From NCBI GenBank assembly GCA_963751395.1, contig CAVVUC010000001.1, positions 930,001 through 994,000 of the forward strand: a DNA stretch of 64,000 nt, read 5' to 3'. Origin of the DNA: CAVVUC01 sp963751395. Lineage in GTDB: Bacteria; Verrucomicrobiota; Verrucomicrobiia; Chthoniobacterales; Chthoniobacteraceae. Below, piece after piece: positions 1-9,480 of this stretch (position 1 is its first letter; every line of letters starts with the position of its first letter). The translations under genes were made by a program, and so were the position numbers. The notes below the pieces were generated by a model, which searched no databases, was not told the DNA's origin, and was given only the letters and a program-made list of their open reading frames with translations.

Positions 1-971
1 ACGAGTTCCTTTCGCGTGGAATCGACTTGGTGCGTCTCAAGAAAAACCTTCGTCGGGTAGTATTGCATTACGTTGGGACAGAAAGCGTTCTCCCCGCCGC
101 AAAGAGCCTCACGGAAACGGGAGTCCTTCTGCGCCAGTCTACGAATTTGAATGGTATGCCAGTTTTCACTACAGATACTGACGGATATTTCCGACAGCCC
201 ATAATTCACCACCAACAATCCGGAATTCGGGTCGGTCAGATTCATTCCAAGCAGCGAGGCAAGGTAGGTTCTGAAATTCTCTGCGACATATTCCGCTCCG
301 GTGATGATGTGAACGCGGAGTTTCGCCCAATCAATTGGGGCTGTGTGCGCAGCACCTCCTTCGACAAGGTGTTTTAAAAAAGGATGTTCGCCCAGCAGAA
401 TAAATTGCTCAAATTCGCCGCCTAGCTTTCTGAGCAAAGCCCAAACAACATCTTCTCGGACGCTGGTTTCTGTGAGGGGTAGGGTTCGTGTATGTACACG
501 GACCCCCATTGGCAGACAGTTGATGAGGAGTGTCTTGCGATCCAAGGCCGAGAACGCCTGCTGTAGGGCAAATTCAAGGAAGAGAGACGCCTGTTTTTGT
601 TCCCTTCGCGTCTCGACTCCGTAGGAAAAAAATCCGGTTTGCCCTGAACTGGAGTAGAAGGAGGCAATCCCATCAAGCGTGCTACCGGAACAGATTTCCC
701 TCAAGTCGCTGCCAAACCAACTCTTCTTGGTTAAGAGTGGCGCCATTTTCTGGAATGCATCGAGCGAGGTTACTTTTGCAATGGAAATACCCTCTTTTTC
801 CAGGAGTCGCGTGTATGCAGGAACGGTCTTTGCGGCCTTGCGAAAGACGCGCAATACTCGCTCCTCCATGCCCGACAATAATGTCTCCGAATCGGCCTCT
901 GCCAACTGCCTGGCCGTGCGGCGGAAACTGCGACGAATCAGAGCCTCCTTCGCGCGGGCGAGAACATTCAT
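1..971 (-). CDS. PaaK-like adenylate-forming (acyl-CoA ligase family) protein, 3' end outside window
   Basis: The gene reads open from an ATG at 971 to the window edge, giving about 323 residues without a stop. Residues 107-113 read SSSGQTG, the phosphate-binding loop of the phenylacetate-CoA ligase / acyl-adenylate family, preceded by a helical region typical of PaaK-like proteins. The family activates a carboxylate with ATP and passes it to CoA or another acceptor. The start lies one base after the stop of the amidohydrolase gene, so the two are probably cotranscribed. The substrate cannot be read from the sequence. The fold call is fairly secure; true CoA ligase activity is not shown. Confidence 0.72.
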   Translation of the reverse strand, partial: MNVLARAKEALIRRSFRRTARQLAEADSETLLSGMEERVLRVFRKAAKTVPAYTRLLEKEGISIAKVTSLDAFQKMAPLLTKKSWFGSDLREICSGSTLDGIASFYSSSGQTGFFSYGVETRREQKQASLFLEFALQQAFSALDRKTLLINCLPMGVRVHTRTLPLTETSVREDVVWALLRKLGGEFEQFILLGEHPFLKHLVEGGAAHTAPIDWAKLRVHIITGAEYVAENFRTYLASLLGMNLTDPNSGLLVVNYGLSEISVSICSENWHTIQIRRLAQKDSRFREALCGGENAFCPNVMQYYPTKVFLETHQVDSTRKEL

Positions 972-972
972 C

Positions 973-1905
973 TCACTTCGCGCCTCCCTGCTTTTTCAAC
1001 ATCTCCTGAACGCGCACCATGATCTGTTCGAGGGTCGGGCCCTCTTGTGAAGCATTCGGGTCTCCTTTAAGCAGACGCTCAAAATTTCCCCGAAACAATC
1101 CATGTTGGATCTCGTCGGAAAATCCCAAGGCGCAGATGGCTTCGACAAAATCCTTCATTCGATGCGGTCGATCCGTGTAAGGCATTGGATAGTCCGTTCC
1201 GAAGATAAACTTGCCGGGACCGATTCGTGTGAGCAGATCCGAGGTGAGCAACTGAGGAAGTTCGTAAACGTAAGCCGCAGTATCAATATATACGTTGGGA
1301 TGCTTTTCAACCACCATGAAGGCTTCGTTGTGCCAAAGCGTGCCGAGGTGAGTCAGCATGATCCGCAGCGTCGGGTAACGCACCGCCACTTCGTCGATAA
1401 GGATTGGGTTCGCATGGGCAAGGCGGCACAGCGGACCAAATGGGGTTGTCCCGACATGAAACACAACCGGGATATTGAGTTCGAGTGCCTTTTCGTAAAC
1501 AGGGAAGACGCTTTCATCATCGGGAGAGAAGCGCTGCAGGGGCGGATGGAGTTTAAGCCCTTTGAGTCCAAGATTTCGCACTGCGTGTTCAAGAACTGCC
1601 GGCGCATCCTTCGATGTCGGGTTCACCGAGGCAAAACCGATGAATCGCCCCGGGTGAAGTGCACAAAGACCGCTAACATACTCATTCGAGGCATAAACGA
1701 TCGGTGCATCAACGGCAAACAGGACAGCCTGAGAAATCCCGGCTTCATCCATCTGCGCGAGAAGCGCACCCGGGTGGAGCATCTGGAAAGTTGACTCCAA
1801 GTCCTGAAGGACGGAGATGCCAGCCGGCAAAGACACGTTCCCGAATTTTCGATACATACCTTCGAGATCAATCAAATGAGTGTGGGCGTTTATGATATTT
1901 TCCAT
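973..1905 (-). CDS. Amidohydrolase family 2 protein (TIM-barrel metal hydrolase)
   Basis: The product is 310 residues, a normal length for the amidohydrolase-2 / ACMSD-like group. It begins with the metal-binding H8-T-H10 motif. It continues with KLHPPL, FHVGT and LTHLGT histidine segments and ends the barrel with GTDYP, whose Asp is the usual catalytic metal ligand. This family hydrolyses or decarboxylates small organic acids and amides in the cytoplasm. It is the first gene of a minus-strand pair with the PaaK-like ligase and is divergent from the E1-lyase fusion. A role in modifying the product of this cluster is inference; the specific reaction is unknown. Confidence 0.8.
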   Translation of the reverse strand: MENIINAHTHLIDLEGMYRKFGNVSLPAGISVLQDLESTFQMLHPGALLAQMDEAGISQAVLFAVDAPIVYASNEYVSGLCALHPGRFIGFASVNPTSKDAPAVLEHAVRNLGLKGLKLHPPLQRFSPDDESVFPVYEKALELNIPVVFHVGTTPFGPLCRLAHANPILIDEVAVRYPTLRIMLTHLGTLWHNEAFMVVEKHPNVYIDTAAYVYELPQLLTSDLLTRIGPGKFIFGTDYPMPYTDRPHRMKDFVEAICALGFSDEIQHGLFRGNFERLLKGDPNASQEGPTLEQIMVRVQEMLKKQGGAK

Positions 1906-2224
1906 AGTGTTTCTGTTCTTCCTCTCTCTAATCTCAATTACTCAGACTTAGATCGTGTTATCAGTTGGCTGCCTTTTTGGGGAAAGATCCATCAAAGCAT
2001 CACTCCGTTTGAGTTGCTTCTAAGGTGCCAGACGTTGGATGGCAAGCAGAAGTTCCTCAATTTCATCTTGCGCATGAATGTTGTGCCGATACGATCGAGT
2101 TCATATCGCGAACATAGGTTGGAACGTGGCTTAGTTTCTGCATTTTGACTATGCAGGCTTCCTCTGTTGCGGAACTTAAAATCTTCTTGAGCAGACAGAA
2201 ACATTAGAACCCAGATGAATTGAC
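1906..2224. other. Intergenic region between divergent genes
   Basis: These 319 bases separate the divergent amidohydrolase and E1-lyase genes and should hold both promoters. The stretch is AT-richer than the coding sequence. I see no convincing -35/-10 pair, no strong inverted repeat and no credible small gene. Confidence 0.4.
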
Positions 2225-4408
2225 ATGGCTTCCTCCCCCGACGCTCCAACTGCCTTGAATTTTGAGGACGACTACTTCCTCCATTACCTGAATCGCACAA
2301 TCATGTTGTTCGGTGAAGAAGCGGTCCGTTTACTCCGTCAGAAGACTGTTGCAGTGGCTGGATGCGGAGGTCACGGGGGTGCGGCCTGTCTAACCTTGGC
2401 TCGAATGGGTGTGGGAAATTTCATCCTGGCCGACCCGAAGCCCTTCGATGAGCCTGACATCAATCGCCAGTGGGCGGCCAACCGGTTCACGCTTGGGCGG
2501 AATAAAGCGGATGTGTATGCCGAGATGCTTTTGGCAATCAACCCAGCCATAGGGATAAAGAAGTTCTGTGAGGGGGTTACCCCTGATAATGTGGAGAGTT
2601 TTCTCGAAGGCGCAGATCTTCTTGTGGACTGCCTGGACATTGCGGTGCCTGGTGCATTGAGGAAGCGCGTGTTCGTTGCGGCGCGAGCAAAAGGAATACA
2701 CGCGTTCACTGCGGCAATGTTGGGCTTCGGGGGCATGGTAGCCGGCTCTGCACCGGGGGGCTTGCCGCTTGAGCTTTTGGGAGGCATCGAGGATGTGGCT
2801 ATCACCGGGTCTAAACTTCCAAAAAGCTTAAGAAGGATATTCGTCCCGGAGTACATGGACCGGATTGAAGAACACTTGCACATCCACAGAGCTCCATCCA
2901 TTGCTGTATCTCCCGCGTTTCTAGGGATACAACTTAGTGTCGAGGCGGTCGTGACTTTGCTTGGTAATACAATTCCCGGGTGGCGTCCGCCAGTTTGCCT
3001 GCCGCATCTGATGTTGGTGGATCTGCTCAGGCTGAATTACTCCGTGGTTCATTTGGATGATCTGATCCTTAACCGACCGATTGCTGGAGGCGAAGGGGCT
3101 TGCACTGAGCTTGTGCTGCCAACCTCACCGAAGCCATCGTTGCTATCTGCCGAAGACAGGCTTTCTTTGCTGGGCACTGCCGGCTTCAATACAAATCTGA
3201 TTCCATACGAAGCTTGTGCCGTCGATTTGATGACAGATAGCTGGAGTGAGATTCCAGTTGGCATAACCCCATCCGCTGCGATTGACTCCAATTGGAAAGC
3301 AGCAACCCCTGCCCAAGTGCTGGAAGGTTATTATGGCTACAGATACACCGTGCCAGTGTTTCGCGGCCGGTTTGCCGAGGCGCTGCTGTGCAAGGCGCTG
3401 GGCAGACCGGGATCGACGGTTGTCTCCAACACTCTTTTTCCCACTACCAGATTTCATGTCGAGACGAATGGCTACAAGGTTTTGGACCTTGTAGCTGAAG
3501 ATGCCTATGATCCAGCAAGTGATCGTCCCTTCAAGGGCGACCTCGATCTTGACCGACTGGAGGCTACCCTCAACGGCAGCGAACCGATAGCCGCGATTTA
3601 CATGGAGCTTTGTGTTAACGCTCTAGGTGGACACCCGGTTTCTTTAGCCAATCTGACCAAGGTTCACGCCATGGCCGCTACCCGCGGTATCCCTGTCATC
3701 CTCGATACCGCCCGGGCATTTGAAAACGCAGCTCTCATCAGAGAACGAGAGCCCGGCTTGTCGGGCCGCTCGCTTGTTAGCATTGTGAGACAACTCTGCT
3801 CGGAATCCGATGCGTGTGCTGGCAGTTGTGCCAAGGATTTTCGAACCTCGGTGGGTGGATTCATTGCGGTGAATGACGAGGCTTTATTTGTCCGTGTACG
3901 CGATCTCACGCTCGCCTTCGGCGATGGTTTGAACGATGCCTCCCGACGTGATCTGCTCCAGGCTCTGACTTTGCCTCCCGATTCGGAACGCGGCTCTGCG
4001 GGAAGGGTTGCCCAAGTTCAGCTTCTTTGGAAAATGCTAAGGCAGCGTGGAGTTCCTGTCGCAACCCCTTCAGGAGGGCACGCAGTTTTTGTGGATGCGC
4101 GAGCACTGCTTCCGCACGTGCCGGCGGATCAGTTTCCGGCACAGGCTCTCGCAAACGAGTTGTTCCTCGCAGGAGGAGTGGGCTCCGCACCCAATTTCAC
4201 TTCGCCTGAGTTGCGACAGCGGAATGTCCATTTGCTCCGCCTGGCCGTTCCCATCGGTTACTGTGACGACCAAACACTTGAGTCTGTGGCGCGTGCGTTC
4301 GAGGTAATAATGTCGAAAAGAGACAGCATCATCGGCCTGAAGCGGGTCGGCGGCCCTCCTGGCGCTGCGGGCGAGTTTGCTGCCGAATACAGGCCGGTTG
4401 TTGGCTAG
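2225..4408 (+). CDS. ThiF/E1-like adenylyltransferase fused to tryptophanase-like PLP lyase
   Basis: This 727-residue protein joins two enzymes rarely seen together. Residues 20-290 form an E1/ThiF/MoeB-type Rossmann domain: GCGGHG at 46-51, acidic D70, N80-R81-Q82 and K94, the usual ATP-binding set. Residues 330-700 match the tryptophanase/tyrosine phenol-lyase family: VPVFRGRFAE at 376-385, NTLFPTTRFH at 402-411, LDTAR with D494 and R497 for PLP, and the Schiff-base lysine K537 in AKD followed by GGF. All key PLP contacts appear kept, so both halves may be active. E1 domains adenylate a carboxylate; the lyase half cleaves a C-beta bond of an amino acid. The E1 half lacks the CxxC zinc pairs of classical ThiF. 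The substrate is unknown; its place beside a CoA-ligase-like gene suggests biosynthesis. Confidence 0.82.
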   Translation: MASSPDAPTALNFEDDYFLHYLNRTIMLFGEEAVRLLRQKTVAVAGCGGHGGAACLTLARMGVGNFILADPKPFDEPDINRQWAANRFTLGRNKADVYAEMLLAINPAIGIKKFCEGVTPDNVESFLEGADLLVDCLDIAVPGALRKRVFVAARAKGIHAFTAAMLGFGGMVAGSAPGGLPLELLGGIEDVAITGSKLPKSLRRIFVPEYMDRIEEHLHIHRAPSIAVSPAFLGIQLSVEAVVTLLGNTIPGWRPPVCLPHLMLVDLLRLNYSVVHLDDLILNRPIAGGEGACTELVLPTSPKPSLLSAEDRLSLLGTAGFNTNLIPYEACAVDLMTDSWSEIPVGITPSAAIDSNWKAATPAQVLEGYYGYRYTVPVFRGRFAEALLCKALGRPGSTVVSNTLFPTTRFHVETNGYKVLDLVAEDAYDPASDRPFKGDLDLDRLEATLNGSEPIAAIYMELCVNALGGHPVSLANLTKVHAMAATRGIPVILDTARAFENAALIREREPGLSGRSLVSIVRQLCSESDACAGSCAKDFRTSVGGFIAVNDEALFVRVRDLTLAFGDGLNDASRRDLLQALTLPPDSERGSAGRVAQVQLLWKMLRQRGVPVATPSGGHAVFVDARALLPHVPADQFPAQALANELFLAGGVGSAPNFTSPELRQRNVHLLRLAVPIGYCDDQTLESVARAFEVIMSKRDSIIGLKRVGGPPGAAGEFAAEYRPVVG

Positions 4409-4523
4409 ATCGGAATATCTGCGCCAAGCGTTGGCGGTGACGGTCATCGTGGAGGGTCGTTTTGATTTTGGGATGGCTCATCCATTCGGCGGCTTCCCAA
4501 ACCTGATAAAGCGGAAACTCAGC

Positions 4524-4552
4524 TTGACATTGGCGGACTGGATTTCTTAACT
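4524..4552 (+). promoter_or_regulatory. Possible sigma-70-type promoter before the outer-membrane protein gene
   Basis: TTGACA at 4524-4529 is followed after 17 bases by TTAACT at 4547-4552. The -35 box is perfect and the -10 box weak. It would start a transcript just upstream of the barrel gene. This is a consensus match only. Confidence 0.22.
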
Positions 4553-4607
4553 GTTCTCACGTTTAGGCACGGTGCCCAAATTTGATTGGCGGGCACACAT
4601 TATAAAC

Positions 4608-5678
4608 ATGACGCGAATGGAGCAGATTACGCACTCTTTCAAGAGCACCCGAACGAGTCTTTGCATGCTGCTCCTTGCGTTTTTCATGGCGTCGATTGTT
4701 CACGCGAACGACTTCCAGAACACCGATTTTTCGCTTCGTTTTCCTGCCGCGATTAGTAGCTTTGCCTCCTATGGCGATGTCGCCGGAGTCGGCGGCGCAC
4801 AAGCCGCCGGCGAGTGGTCGAGTTCGACAAACCCGGCGTCTGCTGCCTGGCCTCATCCCGATCTAAAATTCACAAATAGTTTTTCGCCTCAATACACTTT
4901 CATTCAATTCAATGAAGGGACTGAGCTGAATGTTTTCACTGAAGCGGTCACCATTGATGCGGGCGGATGGGGTGTTTTCCTTCCGGCCGCTGCGCAGATC
5001 GCCAGCAACCACGCGATGGATCACAACGGGATCGGATTCAAATTCGAGGCTCAATATTTCCAACTGCAATGGGCAAAGGTAATCGCGAAGGATTGGGCTG
5101 TCGGTGCCAATTTCAACGTCACCGTGTCCGACACCAAGTCGGATGTGGCTCAGATGCAGATGGCGCATTCGTGGAGCGAAATCTACGATATGCGCCTGGG
5201 TTTGGAGCATCAGGTGCTGGCTGGCTTGCGCGCAGGAGCAGTCGTCAATTATGCATTCGCTCCGACGCGCACCGACTTGCAGGTATTCAATCCTCTGACT
5301 TACCGCTTCGACAAGGTGCGGCTTAAAGACACAACGCAGCAGTGCCTTTTTCGCGCTGGCATTGCTTGGGAGTACCTCAAGGGGTCCACCTTCTTTCTCG
5401 ATTATCAGGGGGGGTTCTTTTCCAATAAAACAGGCACCCTGTGGATGCACCGTTTCCCGATCGGGATCGAGCAGATGCTGGTCAAGGACATCTTGTATGC
5501 CCGTGTGGGTGCCAAGATCAATACGCTCGGCAATGTGGCCTTCACCGCGGGACTGGGCATATATCCAAGTCAGCGCTTCAGCATTGATGTCGCGTACCAA
5601 TGCGACATGTTTCCAGAGATTCGTCAGGAGTTTGGTGGCTCGCAAGGACTTGTCGTGTCCCTAGGCACGACGTTCTAG
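4608..5678 (+). CDS. PorV/FadL-like outer-membrane beta-barrel protein
   Basis: A signal peptide (hydrophobic core LCMLLLAFFMASIV, likely cut after HA) is followed by about 330 residues of alternating amphipathic strands ending in the terminal Phe typical of barrels. After the signal comes a GVGGA stretch and a STNPAS segment resembling the N-terminal signature of the UPF0164/PorV/FadL-like group (MGGA then WNPA). Such proteins sit in the outer membrane and can bind or pass hydrophobic molecules. The ATG at 4608 gives a clean signal peptide; ATG at 4617 and GTG at 4572 are alternatives. It lies 20 bases before the cyclase gene and near the ABC exporter, so export or sensing of a lipophilic product is a reasonable inference. 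Confidence 0.6.
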   Translation: MTRMEQITHSFKSTRTSLCMLLLAFFMASIVHANDFQNTDFSLRFPAAISSFASYGDVAGVGGAQAAGEWSSSTNPASAAWPHPDLKFTNSFSPQYTFIQFNEGTELNVFTEAVTIDAGGWGVFLPAAAQIASNHAMDHNGIGFKFEAQYFQLQWAKVIAKDWAVGANFNVTVSDTKSDVAQMQMAHSWSEIYDMRLGLEHQVLAGLRAGAVVNYAFAPTRTDLQVFNPLTYRFDKVRLKDTTQQCLFRAGIAWEYLKGSTFFLDYQGGFFSNKTGTLWMHRFPIGIEQMLVKDILYARVGAKINTLGNVAFTAGLGIYPSQRFSIDVAYQCDMFPEIRQEFGGSQGLVVSLGTTF

Positions 5679-5698
5679 CAAGGACCGGAGGAGTGTGA

Positions 5699-7399
5699 AT
5701 GCAGATTAACATCCACCCACTCGTCGGGATAATGGATGCCCGCATTATAGGGATCAACGACTTCTCGCTGATCGACCTGCTTGCTGTGATCGTCACTACC
5801 CACGTGATGCTTATTTTTCTCTACCGTTATTTACGAGTAACTAGAAAGAGCACCGATCTGGTCTTCGCTTTTATCGTGTTATTGGTTGGGATTCTGTCCG
5901 TGCTCGTGTTTGCAACCGATAATTTGGTTCCTTCCGGCACAGCCTCAACATCTGTGCCGAACGCCGCCGCACGCAATCTGATGTGGACAAGGCTGATGTA
6001 TGTCGATGGTGCGTTTCTGATGGCCGCAGTCGCGCACTTTGTTCTGCGTTACACTCAAAGCGAGCATCTTAAAGGGTGGCGAGCCATCATGCTCTACTTC
6101 GGAGCTGCAACTCTTATACCTCTCATCTTCTCAGATCACTTTTTGATTATGCGTTCCACGCCGTTTCAGGAAACGAGCAGTTGGTCGTGCCAAGTTCCAT
6201 GGTTTCCGATTTCAGGGCCGCTGGTGTCTCTCTTCGTTGTGCTGTGGCTGGCCGTGAACATCTGGGTTCAACGGATGCTATGGCACAGACCGCAGCCTGC
6301 TGTGCGGGATGGAGTTCTTCGTGTCCATACGAATGTTGTTTGGCTCGGTATCACATTGTGGGGGATTGCAGGCCTGGTTGATATTGTTGTTGCGGCAAGC
6401 GGATACCTTGGCGTCGATATAAGCGTCTGCGTTCAAGTCGTGGGGATGGTGGTTCTTGCGATTGGTCTTGCAGAAGAGCACGCAAGGTCTGAACGGGAGC
6501 GTGAGCATGTAATACGCCGATTTCAGAGCTATGTGGATCCTTCGCTGGTGAAGTACGTCATCGAGCATCCGGAGCGTGAGCGTATTGATGGAGAGATTCG
6601 TGAGATGACGGTTGTCTTCACCGATCTCGATGGCTTTACCGCGTTGACGGAACGATTGCGCGAAGGCGCTGTGCCGCTGCTCAACGAGTATCTAAAACTC
6701 ATGGTACCGCTGATTCGCGATCATAATGGCTACCGAAGCAAGTTTCTCGGGGACGGAATGATGTTCTTTTACGGAGCGCCTGAAAGGAACCCGGACCATG
6801 CAATCAATGCTGTTGCGACTGTTCTGAAGATGCAGGAGATGATGGTTACGTTCAATCAAAAGCTTGGAGAGCAGAGACAGCATTTGTGCGACAATACGCC
6901 GGTCTTGAAGATGAGGACCGGCGTGAGCTCCGGGCCAATGATCGTTGGGGATGCCGGGCCGCAGGAGGCCAGCGACTACACCGTCATGGGTGAGACGGTC
7001 AATCTGGGTGCGCGGCTGGAGTCCGCGAACAAGCTCATGGGCACCCGGATTCTTCTTAGTCGGCGCACGGTCGAACTGCTGCCGCCGGGCCTCTTTTTGC
7101 TGCGTCCAATCGGTCGGTTGCGGGTTGTGGGCAGTGCGCTGCCAGTGATGGCGTATGAGCCGCTTGCACATTTGAGCCAGGCCTCCGATCAGCAAAAACG
7201 GACAGCAGACCTCACTCGCGCCGTCATTGAACATTTTGTCAAAGGTCACTTCACTGAATGTCTCGATGCAGTGAATTTGATGGATCACGAGCTTGGCCCA
7301 AGCAAACTCTCCGAGAACTATCGGCGTTGGTGTGGAGAGTATCAGCGCAGCGCTCCTGATCCCAGCTTTCGCGGGGAGATTGTGCTGGCCGAAAAATAG
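5699..7399 (+). CDS. Membrane-bound class III adenylate/guanylate cyclase
   Basis: The 566-residue protein has a membrane part (about residues 20-260, six or seven hydrophobic helices) and a class III nucleotide cyclase domain (about 300-480). The two metal-binding aspartates are visible in FTDLDGF (D309) and LGDGMMFF (D352). A lysine precedes LGDG and a later NLGAR provides the transition-state Asn and Arg, so the enzyme should be active; this set favours ATP. A strong GGAGG ribosome site precedes the ATG. It follows the barrel protein by 20 bases, suggesting an operon in which a periplasmic or membrane signal drives cAMP synthesis. The input domain is not a recognised sensor family. Confidence 0.85.
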   Translation: MQINIHPLVGIMDARIIGINDFSLIDLLAVIVTTHVMLIFLYRYLRVTRKSTDLVFAFIVLLVGILSVLVFATDNLVPSGTASTSVPNAAARNLMWTRLMYVDGAFLMAAVAHFVLRYTQSEHLKGWRAIMLYFGAATLIPLIFSDHFLIMRSTPFQETSSWSCQVPWFPISGPLVSLFVVLWLAVNIWVQRMLWHRPQPAVRDGVLRVHTNVVWLGITLWGIAGLVDIVVAASGYLGVDISVCVQVVGMVVLAIGLAEEHARSEREREHVIRRFQSYVDPSLVKYVIEHPERERIDGEIREMTVVFTDLDGFTALTERLREGAVPLLNEYLKLMVPLIRDHNGYRSKFLGDGMMFFYGAPERNPDHAINAVATVLKMQEMMVTFNQKLGEQRQHLCDNTPVLKMRTGVSSGPMIVGDAGPQEASDYTVMGETVNLGARLESANKLMGTRILLSRRTVELLPPGLFLLRPIGRLRVVGSALPVMAYEPLAHLSQASDQQKRTADLTRAVIEHFVKGHFTECLDAVNLMDHELGPSKLSENYRRWCGEYQRSAPDPSFRGEIVLAEK

Positions 7400-7591
7400 C
7401 GAATGCCTCACCCCGGGCGATTCCGTAGCAGGCTGGTGTTTTCGCGGGCAGTCTATAAACATTGCCGGGCAAACTTGACTCACCCTTGACAAATGAGGGA
7501 TAAGGCTGAATGGCTATCTCCAACAAGAGTCCTGGAGGGGCACGACGGATGCTTCCCTGAACCTCGCGTTTCCTGCCTGTAGGAAGCAGAA

Positions 7592-8728
7592 ATGAATTTC
7601 ATCGCACTCAAGATGTTAACAGGCGACCGGGCCAAGTACCTCGGCCTCGTGTTTGCGATCGCCTTTTCGAGTTTCCTCCTCGAGAATCAGACGTCAATTT
7701 TCGCCGGTGTCATGCGACGCACAGCGAACACGATTCTCGATGTATCGGATGCGGAGATCTGGGTGATGGATCCTTACACGACCTATTTTGAAGAAACCAA
7801 GGCTCTGAAGGACACCGATCTGACGCGGGTTCGTGGTGTGCCCGGCGTTCTTTGGGCCGTGCGTATGTTTAAGGGAGGGCCGGTTGCGAGGACATCGACG
7901 GGATCTTTCTCTCTAACGGTGGTGCTCGGTTTGGATGATGCAACGCTTGTCGGTGCTCCTGGAACAATGCTGCTGGGTTCAGTGGAGCGATTGCGCGAAC
8001 CGGACTCTGTGATTATCGATAAAGCTGGCTATCTCTTGTTGTTTCCGGGCGCGCCCTTGGAACTTGGGCGCACACTGGAGATCAACGATCACCTCGTCCG
8101 CATCGTCGGGATTTCCGAAGCTTTGCCGGCTTGGGCGGGGCTTCCCATCCTGCATGCGCGATACAGTGTGGCGGTTGGATTTCAAGGACGCGAGCGAAGT
8201 GAAATGTCCTTCATCCTTGCCCGTGCAAGGGAAGGGGTCACTCCAAAGGAACTGGCTCGGTTGATCGAGGCATACACCGGCCTTCGGGCACGGACGACGA
8301 GCGAGTTTGGATGGGATTCAGTCATTTATTACCTCGTAAACACGGGGATTCCGATAAATTTCGGTATCACCATCTCCATCGCCTTGCTGGTTGGCACTGT
8401 GGTGGCAGGGCAGACTTTTTACCTTTTTACGGTCGAGAATCTCAAGCAGTTCGGAGCGCTCAAAGCCATTGGGGTGACGAACCGCCGTCTTGTTGCGATG
8501 ATTCTGCTACAGGCATTCGTCGCGGGCGCGATTGGTTTTGCGCTTGGAACTGGAATGGCAGCTGTGTTTTTTGAAGTCATATCGAGAACACTTGCTATGC
8601 GAGGTGTTGTTTTACTCTGGCAAACCGTCGTGCTTACCGGGGGATGCGTATTTCTTGTGGTTATCTTTGCGAGTCTCATAAGCATCCGTCGTGTGCTCGT
8701 GCTGGAGCCGGCTGTCGTGTTTCGTTGA
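7592..8728 (+). CDS. ABC exporter permease, DevC/FtsX-like
   Basis: The 378-residue protein has one N-terminal helix (KYLGLVFAIAFSSFLL), a large extracytoplasmic domain and three C-terminal helices, the FtsX/MacB/DevC arrangement. The N-terminal MNFIALKMLTGDRAKYLG pattern resembles DevC subunits of DevBCA exporters. An AGGAAG ribosome site precedes the ATG. The ATPase gene follows after two bases and the adaptor gene next, completing a tripartite exporter. DevBCA-type pumps move glycolipids or peptides from the inner membrane; here the cargo is inferred to be the cluster's product. Confidence 0.82.
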   Translation: MNFIALKMLTGDRAKYLGLVFAIAFSSFLLENQTSIFAGVMRRTANTILDVSDAEIWVMDPYTTYFEETKALKDTDLTRVRGVPGVLWAVRMFKGGPVARTSTGSFSLTVVLGLDDATLVGAPGTMLLGSVERLREPDSVIIDKAGYLLLFPGAPLELGRTLEINDHLVRIVGISEALPAWAGLPILHARYSVAVGFQGRERSEMSFILARAREGVTPKELARLIEAYTGLRARTTSEFGWDSVIYYLVNTGIPINFGITISIALLVGTVVAGQTFYLFTVENLKQFGALKAIGVTNRRLVAMILLQAFVAGAIGFALGTGMAAVFFEVISRTLAMRGVVLLWQTVVLTGGCVFLVVIFASLISIRRVLVLEPAVVFR

Positions 8729-8730
8729 TT

Positions 8731-9468
8731 ATGGAGCGTGACGCCGCTTCGCATCTTGCAGTTTGCTGTTTCGGAGTGCGAAAGCACTTTGGAGAAGGCG
8801 ACATCCGCGTCGAGGTGTTGCGCGGGGTGGATTTCATCATCCACCGTGGCGAACTGACCTTCCTTGTCGGCCAGAGCGGATGCGGCAAGACCACGTTGAT
8901 TTCTGTGATCGCTGGCCTTTTGGATGCGGATGGGGGCGAGATCGAAATCTTCGGACAACACGTGGCGGAGCTTTCGAGCCGCGACCGCATTCTTTTCCGC
9001 CGACGAAACCTCGGGTTCGTATTCCAGCAATACAATCTGCTGCCTTCGCTCACGGCCGCCGAGAACGCGGCGGTGCCTTTGCTGGCGGCGGGCATGCCGC
9101 GGCGAAAGGCGGTCGAGCGAGCCCGGGAATTGCTCTCGCGATTGGACATGGAAAACCGCGCCGATGCCCTTCCATCGAAGCTGTCCGGAGGCCAGCAGCA
9201 GCGCGTCGCCATTGCGCGGGCGCTTGTTCACGAGCCGCGGCTGGTTCTGTGCGATGAACCGACGGCGGCTCTTGACCACACCACAGGGGAAGCGGTGATG
9301 AGCCTGCTCGCTACAGCGGCGGTCAGCCCGGATCGGGCAGTTGTCATCGTCACCCATGACACTCGAGTGTTTCACTTTGCCGACAATATCGCGCACATGG
9401 ATGACGGCAGGATTGTCCGCATTGAGTCGCGTCCCAGCCAGGCAACCACTTCGTCGTTCGCCGTTTGA
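8731..9468 (+). CDS. ABC exporter ATPase, DevA/LolD-like
   Basis: The ATG at 8731, two bases after the permease stop, is preferred over an in-frame start at 8644 inside the permease gene. The 245-residue product has a Walker A loop GQSGCGKTT (about 47-55), a Q-loop, the signature LSGGQQQR, Walker B VLCDEPTAALD and the switch histidine in VTHD. It is the nucleotide-binding subunit that powers the DevBCA-like exporter, with the permease upstream and the membrane-fusion protein downstream. Confidence 0.9.
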   Translation: MERDAASHLAVCCFGVRKHFGEGDIRVEVLRGVDFIIHRGELTFLVGQSGCGKTTLISVIAGLLDADGGEIEIFGQHVAELSSRDRILFRRRNLGFVFQQYNLLPSLTAAENAAVPLLAAGMPRRKAVERARELLSRLDMENRADALPSKLSGGQQQRVAIARALVHEPRLVLCDEPTAALDHTTGEAVMSLLATAAVSPDRAVVIVTHDTRVFHFADNIAHMDDGRIVRIESRPSQATTSSFAV

Positions 9469-9480
9469 CCACATAGCCCC

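Noticed and set aside
27..1050. Several plus-strand frames in the first kilobase
   Set aside because: They overlap the minus-strand PaaK-like gene, which is partial at the window edge but carries the SSSGQTG loop.
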